A DNA stretch of 64,000 bases, taken from contig NZ_CP051261.1 in assembly GCF_014236855.1 (NCBI RefSeq), positions 2,046,001 to 2,110,000 on the forward strand, read 5' to 3'. Below, one piece after another: positions 9,142-17,536 of the stretch. The number at the start of each line of letters is the position of its first letter. Positions within the stretch are counted from its first letter, which is position 1. The translations under genes and the position numbers were made by a program. This DNA is from Xanthomonas sp. SI. Its GTDB lineage: Bacteria; Pseudomonadota; Gammaproteobacteria; Xanthomonadales; Xanthomonadaceae. Below the pieces are notes generated by a model. The model was not told where the DNA came from. It saw only the letters and a program-made list of their open reading frames with translations, and made no database searches.

Positions 9142-9992
9142 GCGGCGCGGGCGCGCTGCGCGGCGGACGCGTGCTGCGCTGGACGGTGCTGACCGGCGGC
9201 TTCGCCTTCCTGTATCTGCCGATCCTGCTGTTGATGGTGTACTCGTTCAATTCCTCAAAGCTGGCCACGGTGTGGGCGGGGTTCTCCACCAAGTGGTACG
9301 GCGAACTGCTGCGCGACCGGCAGATCCTGCAGGCGGCGTGGATCAGCCTGAAGGTGGCGTTCTGGACCGCGACCGCGTCGATGGTGATCGGCACGCTGGC
9401 GGCGATGGTGATGACCCGCTTCCGTCGCTTCCCCAGCAAGAGCCTGTTCGGCGCGTTGGTGACCGCGCCGCTGGTGATGCCGGAGGTGATCATCGGCCTG
9501 TCGATCATGATGATGCTGGTGTCGATGGGCGGGCTGATCGGCATCCCGCCCAAGGGCGTCACCGCGATCTGGGCCGCGCACGTCACCTTCACCCTGTCCT
9601 TCGTCACCGTGGTGGTGTCCTCGCGCCTGCAGGAACTGGACCGCTCGCTGGAAGAGGCGGCGATGGACCTGGGCGCGAACCGGCTCAAGGTGTTCTTCCT
9701 GATCACGCTGCCGATCATCGCCCCGGCGCTGGTGTCCGGCTGGCTGCTGGCGTTCACTCTGTCGCTGGACGACGTGGTGATCGCCAACTTCGTCGCCGGG
9801 CCCAACTCGACCACGCTGCCGATGACCGTGTTCTCCTCGGTGCGGATGGGGCTGAAGCCGAAGATCAACGCACTGGCCACGCTGATGGTGCTGGCGGTGT
9901 CGATCGCGGCCTTCATCGGCTGGTGGCTGATGGCGCGCAGCGAGAAGCGACGCCAGCGCGACGTCCAGCTGGCGCTGCAGCAGGGCGGTTAG
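9138..9992 (+). CDS. potI: Polyamine ABC transporter permease PotI
   Basis: This second permease subunit (284 residues) pairs with PotH. The GTG start overlaps the potH stop in a GTGA junction. The ATPase-docking motif EEAAMDLGANRLKVF is near residue 172, and SLDDVVIANFVAGPN shortly after is characteristic of PotC/PotI. It is the last gene of the unit; a long perfect REP hairpin begins 17 bp after its stop codon and could mark the transcript end. Confidence 0.95.
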   Translation: MSGAGALRGGRVLRWTVLTGGFAFLYLPILLLMVYSFNSSKLATVWAGFSTKWYGELLRDRQILQAAWISLKVAFWTATASMVIGTLAAMVMTRFRRFPSKSLFGALVTAPLVMPEVIIGLSIMMMLVSMGGLIGIPPKGVTAIWAAHVTFTLSFVTVVVSSRLQELDRSLEEAAMDLGANRLKVFFLITLPIIAPALVSGWLLAFTLSLDDVVIANFVAGPNSTTLPMTVFSSVRMGLKPKINALATLMVLAVSIAAFIGWWLMARSEKRRQRDVQLALQQGG

Positions 9993-10008
9993 CGACGTGC
10001 TGCTTTTC

Positions 10009-10078
10009 TGTAGGAGCGGCTTCAGCCGCGACCGGGCGTTCCGGTAACACCCCGGTCGCGGCTGAAGCCGCTCCTACA
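10009..10078. repeat. Paired GTAG-type REP elements forming a long inverted repeat
   Basis: Two 28-base arms (10009-10036 and 10051-10078) are perfect reverse complements around a 14-base loop. Each arm carries GTAGGAGCGGCTTCAGCCGC, a REP unit with the tetranucleotide GTAG before a TTCA hairpin. Related single units lie at 28583 and 29217. In the family such elements are substrates of REP-associated transposases. Here the pair may also act as a transcription end after potI. Confidence 0.85.
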
Positions 10079-10189
10079 AAGGCTGCCGCCATCGCAGAAC
10101 GCTGTGGTCCATCGCCTCGGCGCCATCGCCACGCCGCCGCAACCTTCGCGGCGCTAGGCTGGGCGGACTTTTTCCAGGAGTCCGTCGCG

Positions 10190-11554
10190 ATGCCTTACGA
10201 CACCGTCAATCCCGCCACCGGCCAGGTCGACTACAGCCTGGAGCTGATGGATGCCGCCGCCGTCGAGCAGCGCCTGGCCGCGTCCGCGCAGGCCTTCCCC
10301 GCGTGGGCGGAAACCCCGCTGGAGCAGCGCGGCGCGCTGTTGCGGCAGGTCGGCGTGCAGTTGCGCGCGCGCCGCGAGGAGATCCAGCGGCTGATGACTG
10401 CGGAGATGGGCAAGCTGCGCAAGGAGGCGCTGGCCGAGATCGACAAGTGCGCCGATGCCTGCGACTACTACGCCGAGCACGCCGCCGATTACCTGCGCGA
10501 GCAGCCGATCGCCACCGATGCGCAGCGCAGCTACGTGCGCTACGAGCCGCTGGGCTGCGTGTTGGCGGTGATGCCGTGGAACTTTCCGCTGTGGCAGGTG
10601 TTCCGCTTCCTGGCGCCGGCGTTGATGGCCGGCAACGTGGCGCTGCTCAAGCACGCCAGCAACGTGCCGCGTTGCGCCGATGCGATCCACGCCGCGCTGG
10701 CCGCCGCCGGCGTGCCGGCCGGCGTGTTCGACGTGCTGCACATCGACAACGACCAGGCCGCCGAGGTGCTGCGCGACGCGCGCATCGCCGCGGTGACCCT
10801 GACCGGCAGCGAGCGCGCCGGCCGCTCGATCGCCGCCAACGCCGGCGACCAGCTGAAGAAGTGCGTGATGGAACTCGGCGGCAGCGACGCCTTCGTGGTG
10901 CTGGACGACGCCGATCTGGACACCACTGTGGCCGCGGCGGTGAAGTCGCGCTTCGACAATGCCGGGCAGACCTGCATCGCGGCCAAGCGCTTTGTGGTGG
11001 TCGAGGCCATCGCCGACGCCTTCGTGCGCCGCTTCGTCGCCGCCGCGGCCGAGCGCCGCCTCGGCGATCCGCAGGACGAAGCGACCACGCTGGCGCCGCT
11101 GGCGCGGCAGGACCTGCGCGACGAACTGCACAAGCAGGTACAGGCCAGCATCGCCAAGGGCGCCAAGCCGCTGCTCGGCGCCGCGCCCGATACGTCCACC
11201 CACGCCGGCTATCCGGCCTCGATCCTCGACCACGTGGTGCCGGGCATGCCCGCCTACGACGAAGAGTTGTTCGGCCCGGTCGCCGCGATCCTGCGCGTGG
11301 CCGACGAAGCCGAGGCGGTACGCGTGGCCAACGACACCAGCTTCGGCCTGGGCGGCAGCGTGTGGAGCGCCGACCGCGCCCGCGGCGAGCGCGTCGCGCG
11401 CCAGCTGCAATGCGGCGCGGCCTTCGTCAACGCCATCGTCAAGAGCGACGTGCGCCTGCCGTTCGGCGGCATCAAGCGCTCCGGCTTCGGCCGCGAACTG
11501 GCCGAGCACGGCATTCATGAGTTCATGAATATCAAGTCGGTGTATGTTGGTTGA
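10190..11554 (+). CDS. gabD: NAD(P)-dependent succinate-semialdehyde dehydrogenase (aldehyde dehydrogenase family)
   Basis: This 454-residue enzyme oxidises an aldehyde to the acid with NAD(P)+. The catalytic nucleophile is Cys262 in AGQTCIAAKR and the general base is Glu228 in MELGGSDAF; PWNFP near residue 127 belongs to the cofactor site. The short length and the motif KSDVRLPFGG near the end fit the Sad/GabD succinate-semialdehyde group rather than broad betaine or lactaldehyde enzymes. The substrate is inferred. Putrescine breakdown yields 4-aminobutyrate and then succinate semialdehyde, so a position next to polyamine import is sensible. The ATG follows AGGAG about 9 bases upstream. Confidence 0.88.
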   Translation: MPYDTVNPATGQVDYSLELMDAAAVEQRLAASAQAFPAWAETPLEQRGALLRQVGVQLRARREEIQRLMTAEMGKLRKEALAEIDKCADACDYYAEHAADYLREQPIATDAQRSYVRYEPLGCVLAVMPWNFPLWQVFRFLAPALMAGNVALLKHASNVPRCADAIHAALAAAGVPAGVFDVLHIDNDQAAEVLRDARIAAVTLTGSERAGRSIAANAGDQLKKCVMELGGSDAFVVLDDADLDTTVAAAVKSRFDNAGQTCIAAKRFVVVEAIADAFVRRFVAAAAERRLGDPQDEATTLAPLARQDLRDELHKQVQASIAKGAKPLLGAAPDTSTHAGYPASILDHVVPGMPAYDEELFGPVAAILRVADEAEAVRVANDTSFGLGGSVWSADRARGERVARQLQCGAAFVNAIVKSDVRLPFGGIKRSGFGRELAEHGIHEFMNIKSVYVG

Positions 11555-11709
11555 AGCCGGGATTGGGGAGTCGGGATTAGGGATTCGCAACAGCGGATCC
11601 CGATGCCTGACTCCTAGCGACGAAGCTGTTGCTTCAACGCGTGGCTTGCCTCGAACTGGCTACGGCGTGGAGTTTCGCCATTGCGAATCCCCAATCTCCA
11701 ATCCCGGCT
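11555..11709. repeat. Imperfect inverted pair of GGGATT-type intergenic repeats
   Basis: The left arm (11555-11590, beginning AGCCGGGATTGGGGAG) and the right arm (11681-11709, ending CCAATCCCGGCT) are reverse complements apart from a 7-base insertion in the left arm. The right arm touches the corA stop codon. Shorter relatives occur near 29080 and at 33470-33491. The pair lies between convergent genes and could form a terminator-like stem. Confidence 0.7.
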
Positions 11710-12701
11710 CACAGCCACCGCGCCCGCTTGAACGCCAGATACAGCCCCAGGCAGACGACGCCGACGCCGCCGATCATCAGCGGATAGGCCCAGTGCCATT
11801 CCAGTTCCGGCATCTGCTTGAAGTTCATGCCGTACCAGCTGGTGATCAGGGTCGGCGCGGCCAGCAGGGCGGCCCAGGCGCCGAGGCGCTTGACCGTCTC
11901 GCCCTGGGCCAGGGTCACCAGCGACAGGTTCACGCTCAGTGCGGTGCCGAGCATCTCGCGCAGGGTGTCGATCGCTTCGTTGGTGCGCACCGCATGATCT
12001 AGCACGTCGCGCACGTACAGCCGCACTTCGTCGGGGATCAGCGGGCCGGGGTTGCGCTTGAGGTGGGACAGCACGTCCTGCAGCGGCGCCACGCCCAGGC
12101 GCATCTGGTTGAGTTCGCGCTTGAGTTCGTACAGGCGGATCGCGGTGTCGCGCCGGTAGGCCTCGGCGAAGATGTCCTTCTCCAGGCGCTCCAGGCTTTG
12201 CCGGAATTCGTCCAGGATCGGCTGGTAGTTGTCGACGATGTAGTCCAGCACCGCATACAGCGCGTAGGACGGGCCCAACTGCATCAGCGCCGACTCGCGT
12301 TCCAGGCGTTCGCGCACCGGCGCGTACGGCAGCGAGGCGCCGTGGCGCACGGTCAGCAGGAAGCGCGCGCCGAGGAAGGCGTGGGTCTCGCCGTAGACGA
12401 TGCGCTCGTCGATCACCTGCGCGGTGTGCACGGCCAGGAACAGCGAGTTGCCGTAGGCCTCGACCTTGGGCCGCTGGTGCGCCATGCGCGTGTCCTCGAT
12501 CGCCAGGTCGTGCAGCTGGAATTCTTCCTGCAGCTTCTGCAGCACGTGGTCGGCGGGTTCGTACATGCCGACCCAGACGAAGCCGTCGGGCGCGGCCAGC
12601 ACGTCGCTGATCTGTTCCAGGGCGATGTCGTTGCGGCGGCCGTGGCCGTCGTAGTGCACGCAGTTGATGACGCAGGCGGGATTGGCGGGGACGGTGGCCA
12701 T
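11709..12701 (-). CDS. corA: CorA-type magnesium/cobalt channel
   Basis: This is a pentameric inner-membrane Mg2+ channel. The signature YGMNF places Gly291-Met292-Asn293 at the end of the first of two C-terminal helices; the second helix follows a short acidic loop and ends near residue 322. The cytoplasmic N-terminal 260 residues have the family's long helices. I chose the ATG at 12701; an in-frame TTG three codons earlier is less likely. It is downstream of corC, so two divalent-cation proteins lie close together on the minus strand. Confidence 0.94.
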   Translation of the reverse strand: MATVPANPACVINCVHYDGHGRRNDIALEQISDVLAAPDGFVWVGMYEPADHVLQKLQEEFQLHDLAIEDTRMAHQRPKVEAYGNSLFLAVHTAQVIDERIVYGETHAFLGARFLLTVRHGASLPYAPVRERLERESALMQLGPSYALYAVLDYIVDNYQPILDEFRQSLERLEKDIFAEAYRRDTAIRLYELKRELNQMRLGVAPLQDVLSHLKRNPGPLIPDEVRLYVRDVLDHAVRTNEAIDTLREMLGTALSVNLSLVTLAQGETVKRLGAWAALLAAPTLITSWYGMNFKQMPELEWHWAYPLMIGGVGVVCLGLYLAFKRARWL

Positions 12702-12726
12702 GGGCAGCAATGGTGTGCGGGCGGGA

Positions 12727-14031
12727 TCAGCGCTGCAAGCGGCGCCGCGTGAACGCCCAGGCCAGCGCGGCGTGCACCGGCAGCAGCAGGGCGATCCACT
12801 GCAGGTTGAATTGCGGCTGCAGCATCGACAGCCAGTGGATCAGCAAAGCCGCGCCGGCCAATGCCACCACCGTCCACAGCGCGATGCCGAACCAGCGTCC
12901 GGGCTGGCGGCCGCGCAGCTGCGCGATGGCGCCGCCGATCAGCAGCAGGCACAGCGGGTCGAGCAGCAGCAGATTACGATTGGCCCAGGCCGCACGGTGG
13001 TCGCTGAAGCCCCACAGGTACAGCAGCACACCGCCGCCGAGCGCGCACAGCAGCCAGAACGGCAGTGCCAGCGCCGCCAGCCAGCGCGACCGCCGCGCCA
13101 GCGCGACCACGCCGACCGCGACCAGCAGCCCGGCCAGCAGCCATGGCCACCAGTGCCGCGCCCGTTCGCTCGGTTCCGGCGCCAGCCGCTGCGGCAGCAA
13201 TTGTTGCCGTGCCTGCACCAGCGGGCGTCCGGCGCGGTTGCGCACTTCGCCCAGGCTCTCGGCCAGGCGCATCGGCACGAACGCCTCTTCCCAGCGCGAC
13301 AGCGGCTTGTCGGCGAACGGCCCCAGGCCCAGGTCGAAGCCCAGCCACATCCACGGCGCTGGCGAGGCCAGGCGCACCGATTCGCTGCGATAGGTGTTGC
13401 CGCGCGAACGCCCCGACAGCTGCGCGTGCAGCGTGCCGTCCAGCGCGCGGTCCAGCGCATCGCGGACCATCGTGGCGCAGTTGGCGGTGTAGTAGTCGTA
13501 GCGGTAGCGCGCGTTTTCCGGCCGCGCGCGCCAGGCCAGCGCCTGCTGCAGCGCGCGCGCCTGCGCCGGTTCCATGTCCAGCCACTGGATGTCCACACCG
13601 CGGCCGGCGTCGCGGTACTGCGCCAGGTCCTCCTGCAACGGCAGGGCGACCAGGTAATACCTCATGTCGCCGGCGGCGAAGCGGCTGACGAAGTCCGGCT
13701 CGCTGGGATCGAAGAAGCCGAAGTTGTACGAGGTGGCCTGGCCGCTGCGCGGATCCACCACCACGATCGCGTCGTGGCCGAAGCGTTCGAAGAACACCTC
13801 GCCCGGCTGCATCGTGGCCACGCCGATGCGTGGCGCCGGTGCCGACGCGTCGTCGCCGGACGGACCGGCGGCGGGCGCTGCGCCGGTGGCGGGCGCCAGC
13901 GCGGGCGGCGCGGCAAGGTCCGCGTCGCCGGCCTGCGCGAACGCCAGCGCCGCGCAGCAGGCCAGCAGCGTGCCCAGCAGCCATTGCGGCCAGCCGCGTG
14001 CCGGCCCGCGCGACAGCGCACGCGCGATCAA
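12727..14031 (-). CDS. DUF4105 (Lnb N-terminal type) membrane protein
   Basis: This 434-residue protein starts with a signal or anchor helix (about 15-33) and a Pro/Ala linker. Residues 70-240 form a periplasmic DUF4105 domain, with a conserved His86 in RFGHDAIV and Cys185 in YYTANCATMVRD as likely catalytic pair. The last 130 residues form about four to five membrane helices. DUF4105 is the N-terminal domain of Lnb, a lipoprotein N-acyltransferase known from Bacteroides. The start overlaps the corC stop by four bases, so it belongs to the miaB-corC block. In E. coli this position is held by lnt, the unrelated lipoprotein N-acyltransferase. A role in lipoprotein acylation is my inference. Confidence 0.82.
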   Translation of the reverse strand: MIARALSRGPARGWPQWLLGTLLACCAALAFAQAGDADLAAPPALAPATGAAPAAGPSGDDASAPAPRIGVATMQPGEVFFERFGHDAIVVVDPRSGQATSYNFGFFDPSEPDFVSRFAAGDMRYYLVALPLQEDLAQYRDAGRGVDIQWLDMEPAQARALQQALAWRARPENARYRYDYYTANCATMVRDALDRALDGTLHAQLSGRSRGNTYRSESVRLASPAPWMWLGFDLGLGPFADKPLSRWEEAFVPMRLAESLGEVRNRAGRPLVQARQQLLPQRLAPEPSERARHWWPWLLAGLLVAVGVVALARRSRWLAALALPFWLLCALGGGVLLYLWGFSDHRAAWANRNLLLLDPLCLLLIGGAIAQLRGRQPGRWFGIALWTVVALAGAALLIHWLSMLQPQFNLQWIALLLPVHAALAWAFTRRRLQR

Positions 14032-14909
14032 GCGTCTTCCTGCGGGTCGGGCGGCAGGATGGTGACGTGGAAGGCCTGCACCCGGCGCGCGTCGGCGCGC
14101 GCCACGCGGAACGCGAAGCGTCCCAGGGTCAGCTCCTCGCCGGTTTCCGGCAGGTGGCCGATGGCCTCGGTGACCAGGCCGCCGACGGTGTCGTAGTCGT
14201 CGTCGGAGAAGTCGGCGCCGAAGCGTTCGTTGAAATCCTCGATCGGGGTCAGCGCATCGACCACGTACTGGCCGTCGGCCTGCGCGGCGATCAGCGAGGC
14301 TTCGTCCTCGGCGTCGTCGTGCTCGTCGTCGATCTCGCCGACGATCTGCTCCAGCACGTCCTCGATGGTGACCAGCCCGGCGACGCCGCCGTACTCGTCG
14401 ACCACGATCGCCATGTGGTTGCGCGAGAGCCGGAACTCCTTGAGCAGCACGTTGAGCTTCTTCGACTCGGGAATCAGCACCGCCGGGCGCAGCAGCTCGC
14501 GCACCGTGCCCGGACCGTGATCGGCGACCACGCCGCGCAGCAGGTCCTTGGCCAGCAGGATGCCGAGGATGTCGTCCTTGTTCTCGCCATGCACCGGGAA
14601 GCGCGAATGGCCGGATTCGACCACCTGCTTCATCAGGTCGAGAAAGCGCGCTTCGGCCGACAGCGACACCATCTGCGAGCGCGAGACCATCACATCGCCG
14701 ACGGTGAGTTCGGACACCGACAGCGCGCCTTCCATCATGCGCAGGGTATCGGCAGCGATCAGCCCGTCGTGCTGGGCGTCGCGCAGCACCTCGACCAGGT
14801 CGTCGCGGGTGTGCGGGTCGCCGGAGAAGACCGAGCTCAGGCGTTCCAGCCAGCCGCGGCGTTTTTCGTGGGTTTCCGGAGGGGAGCTACTAGAGTCGTC
14901 TTCTGACAT
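14028..14909 (-). CDS. corC: CorC/YbeX family CBS-domain protein (Mg/Co homeostasis)
   Basis: This soluble 293-residue protein has an N-terminal leader rich in Ser/Asp, a CBS pair at about 65-190 (HSRFPVHGEN and VDEYGGVAGLVT are typical), and the CorC_HlyC C-terminal domain (about 205-288). It corresponds to E. coli YbeX/CorC, linked to Mg2+ and Co2+ handling and ribosome fitness. It stands in the conserved miaB-phoH-ybeY-corC order on the minus strand, though two unknown genes separate it from ybeY. The DUF4105 gene is translationally coupled to its end. Confidence 0.93.
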   Translation of the reverse strand: MSEDDSSSSPPETHEKRRGWLERLSSVFSGDPHTRDDLVEVLRDAQHDGLIAADTLRMMEGALSVSELTVGDVMVSRSQMVSLSAEARFLDLMKQVVESGHSRFPVHGENKDDILGILLAKDLLRGVVADHGPGTVRELLRPAVLIPESKKLNVLLKEFRLSRNHMAIVVDEYGGVAGLVTIEDVLEQIVGEIDDEHDDAEDEASLIAAQADGQYVVDALTPIEDFNERFGADFSDDDYDTVGGLVTEAIGHLPETGEELTLGRFAFRVARADARRVQAFHVTILPPDPQEDA

Positions 14910-15021
14910 GTTCTATGGATACGGCACCCGGTCTGCCGGGCGATGTGCGCAAGTCTAGCAGGGCCAATGGGACAGAGCCGCGACGCCGGCGGCGGCCGCG
15001 GCAGCGCGCGCGGGGACGGGT

Positions 15022-15678
15022 TCAGCCGCCGCTGGCGGGCGTGCGCAGCGGGTCCGGTGCCGGCGGCGCGTCCGGGTCCTCCGGCAGGTCCAGGCTGTAG
15101 CTGCAACCGGCCAGGGTCTGGCCCGGATGCGACTTCACCGTGGACAGGCTGAGGATGATCGATTCGATCATCGGCTCGCCGGTCTTCGGATCGGCCACGT
15201 CGCGGCTGACCAGCTCGCGGCCGAACATCGCCTTGTCCGGCGTGTCCACCGCCGCCTCCAGCTGCAGCTGCTTGGCCAGCGGGCGCGGATCGGGCAGGTC
15301 CAGGATCGCCATCACGCTGGCGCCGGCGACGGCGATGCGCGTGGTGCTGTGGCCGAACACCTGGATCGGCCGCACCAGTTCGTATTCGCTCATGAACAGG
15401 TTGGACTGCGGCAGCGGCCGCCAGCCCTGCGCGACGGCTTTCAGCGGATCGGCCAGCAGCGGCCCCAGCGCGGCGAAGTCGGCCACGCGCTGGCGGCATT
15501 CGAGCAGCGCCGGCAGGTCGATGGCGGGTGCAGGGGCGGGTGCGGGCGCAGGAGCGGCAGCAGCAGCGGCGGCCGCAGCGGGCAGTGCGGCCGCGAGCGC
15601 GAACAGAAGCAACGATGGACGGATCAACGCGCTGGACCTCGGGCCGGAAAGCGGGGAGTTGCGGCGCAGCGGCCGCAC
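15022..15678 (-). CDS. Exported protein of unknown function
   Basis: This 218-residue protein has a hydrophobic stretch (about 18-45) followed by an Ala/Pro low-complexity segment, which reads as a signal peptide with linker; the true start may be a few codons downstream. The rest has mixed composition with two cysteines (one early, one near the C-terminus) and no motif I recognise. It lies between an unknown membrane gene and corC on the same strand, so it is probably co-transcribed with the miaB block. Confidence 0.7.
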   Translation of the reverse strand: MRPLRRNSPLSGPRSSALIRPSLLLFALAAALPAAAAAAAAAPAPAPAPAPAIDLPALLECRQRVADFAALGPLLADPLKAVAQGWRPLPQSNLFMSEYELVRPIQVFGHSTTRIAVAGASVMAILDLPDPRPLAKQLQLEAAVDTPDKAMFGRELVSRDVADPKTGEPMIESIILSLSTVKSHPGQTLAGCSYSLDLPEDPDAPPAPDPLRTPASGG

Positions 15679-15685
15679 GGCAACG

Positions 15686-16156
15686 TTAGCGCCCGCGCCA
15701 GCGCTTGACCAGCCAGTGCCGCGTGCTGGACAAGGTCAGCAGCGCGCTGGCCAGGTACAGCACGGACAGCGCAGCGAGCGTGCCGCCGCTGTCGAACTGG
15801 GTGTTCAAGTGGCGGCAGCATAGCCACGCGCCGATCGACAACGGACACAGCAGCGCGACCCGTCCGGCCTGGGCGGCGACGCGCACCGGGCCGCCGACCC
15901 GCCCTTGCCGCCGGCGCAGGTAGAACCAGCGCCAGGCGCTGGGCGTGGTCGCCAGCACCAGCAGGGCGAGTGCGCCCAACCAAGGCAGCAACGGCTCGGG
16001 CAGGCTGCCGCTGCCGGCGAACAGCGGCGCCGGACGGATCAGGCCCAGATAGAGATAGGCGGCCAGGCCGGCGGCCCACAGCACCATGGCGATGCGCTGC
16101 AGCCGCGTGGCGCGTTGGCCGATTCGTTCCTGTGCGGGTTGTCCTGGTTCGAGCAT
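15686..16156 (-). CDS. Small membrane protein of unknown function
   Basis: This 156-residue protein has about four hydrophobic helices (roughly 24-44, 58-72, 98-112 and 128-142) with positively charged loops such as RRRQGR, so it should sit in the inner membrane. I recognise no family. It lies 49 bp after ybeY and 7 bp before the exported protein gene, in line with an operon. Confidence 0.7.
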   Translation of the reverse strand: MLEPGQPAQERIGQRATRLQRIAMVLWAAGLAAYLYLGLIRPAPLFAGSGSLPEPLLPWLGALALLVLATTPSAWRWFYLRRRQGRVGGPVRVAAQAGRVALLCPLSIGAWLCCRHLNTQFDSGGTLAALSVLYLASALLTLSSTRHWLVKRWRGR

Positions 16157-16205
16157 CCGTGTCCACCTCGATCGCTTTCGAAAAACGCGCCGCGTGCGGC
16201 AGCCC

Positions 16206-16691
16206 TCAGCGTTCCCCGGCGTAGGGATCGCCCACGCCCAGGTCGGCCAGGATCTCGCGCTCCAGCTGCTCCATCGCGTCGGCCTCCTTGTCGTCCTCGT
16301 GGTCCCAGCCGAGCAGGTGCAGCACGCCGTGCACGGTCAGGTGCGCGTAATGGGCGTTGAGCGGCTTGCCCTGTTCGGCGGCCTCGCGCGCCACCACCGG
16401 CGCACAGATCACCAGGTCGCCGAGCAATGGCAGCTTGACGCCCTTGGGCAGGCCTTCGGGCAGTTCGGCCGGGAAGCTGAGCACGTTGGTGGCGTAGTCC
16501 TTGCCGCGGTAGTGGTGGTTGAGCGAGCGGCCTTCCTTGTCGTCGACCAGGCGGATCGCCAGGTCGGCTTCGCGGATGCGGCCCTTCAGCGCGGCGGCCA
16601 CCCATTTGCGGAAGCTCGCCGCCGCCGGCAACCCGGCGCGGGGCAGGGCGTAGCTGACGCCGACGTCGAGGTGGACCGGACCTTTGGTCAT
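16206..16691 (-). CDS. ybeY: rRNA maturation endoribonuclease YbeY
   Basis: This 161-residue metal-dependent RNase works in 16S rRNA 3' end maturation and ribosome quality control. The zinc site [11 protein letters not shown] gives His121, His125 and His131; NVLSFP near residue 69 is another family hallmark. It stands in the usual order after phoH (ybeZ) in the miaB block, with one extra unknown gene and 287 bp between. Confidence 0.95.
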   Translation of the reverse strand: MTKGPVHLDVGVSYALPRAGLPAAASFRKWVAAALKGRIREADLAIRLVDDKEGRSLNHHYRGKDYATNVLSFPAELPEGLPKGVKLPLLGDLVICAPVVAREAAEQGKPLNAHYAHLTVHGVLHLLGWDHEDDKEADAMEQLEREILADLGVGDPYAGER

Positions 16692-16978
16692 GGCGATACC
16701 GGCAATCAGAGCGGACAGGAGCAGACAGTATCGCGCGTGCGGCGCGTCACCGCGACTTCCAGGCGGCGGCGTAGGCGATCTCGATCACGTCGTTTGCGTC
16801 GGCATGCGCGTCGGCATCACGGTCGATGCCCGCGTCCTCGACCGAGTCGTGGCAGTTGAAGTCCTTGTGGGTCGTGGTCTTGCGGACCAGCTCCACGCCT
16901 TCTCGCTCTTGCTTGCCTCGTGCACGCACAAGAGCGGCGCGATCTGCTGTGGGATGGATGGTGCGCCCTACGGCAGGG

Positions 16979-17536
16979 TCAGGTGACGCATTCGGTCAGC
17001 GCCAGCACGGGCGGTCCGCCGGAGGCGGCGCGGTAGACCACACCGCCCATCGGCCCGTCCTGGCAGTCCGGGTTGGTGCGCTCGACCTCGATCGCCGGCA
17101 CCAGGCCCGGCATCGCGTCCATCCACACTGCGGCTTGTCCATGTTCGAGCAGCTGTCCCACTAAATACAGGCTGTCGGTGGGGATGTTCGCTTCTTCGAC
17201 CACGGTGCAGCCGAAGCGGTCGTGTGCGCCGCCGGCGACGGCCAGGAGCGCTTGCGCACGCCCTCCGGCGATCCAGGCCAACCGCTGTCGCTCGTCGTCT
17301 CTCGGCGCGGTGGCGGAGGCGCGCCAGGCGTCGGCGGCGCGTTTGAGTTCGGCGCCAGGGAGGCTGATGGTCGCGTTGTTTACCCTGACCGACAGGCACG
17401 GCGGTGCCATGGTTTGGGCGAGGGCGATGCGCTGTGGCGTCGCCGGAATCGCCGCCTGGGTCTGGGCGAGGCCGCACTGGTTGCAGGCCATGCCGAGCAG
17501 GGCCGTCAGCGCAACGCCGGGCCAGCGCCGGGTCAT
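16979..17536 (-). CDS. Exported protein of unknown function
   Basis: This 185-residue product has a typical signal peptide (basic MTRRW start, hydrophobic core, cut near residue 24). The mature part contains several cysteines but no motif I recognise. Its ATG overlaps the phoH stop, so it is translated with phoH. The position between phoH and ybeY, which are normally adjacent, makes it an insertion into a conserved operon. Confidence 0.72.
   Translation of the reverse strand: MTRRWPGVALTALLGMACNQCGLAQTQAAIPATPQRIALAQTMAPPCLSVRVNNATISLPGAELKRAADAWRASATAPRDDERQRLAWIAGGRAQALLAVAGGAHDRFGCTVVEEANIPTDSLYLVGQLLEHGQAAVWMDAMPGLVPAIEVERTNPDCQDGPMGGVVYRAASGGPPVLALTECVT

Noticed and set aside
16747..16929. 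60-codon minus-strand frame between ybeY and the next gene
   Set aside because: It has no ribosome binding site that I can see, a repetitive Asp/Ala stretch and no recognisable motif. Possibly a relic, but not supportable as a gene.
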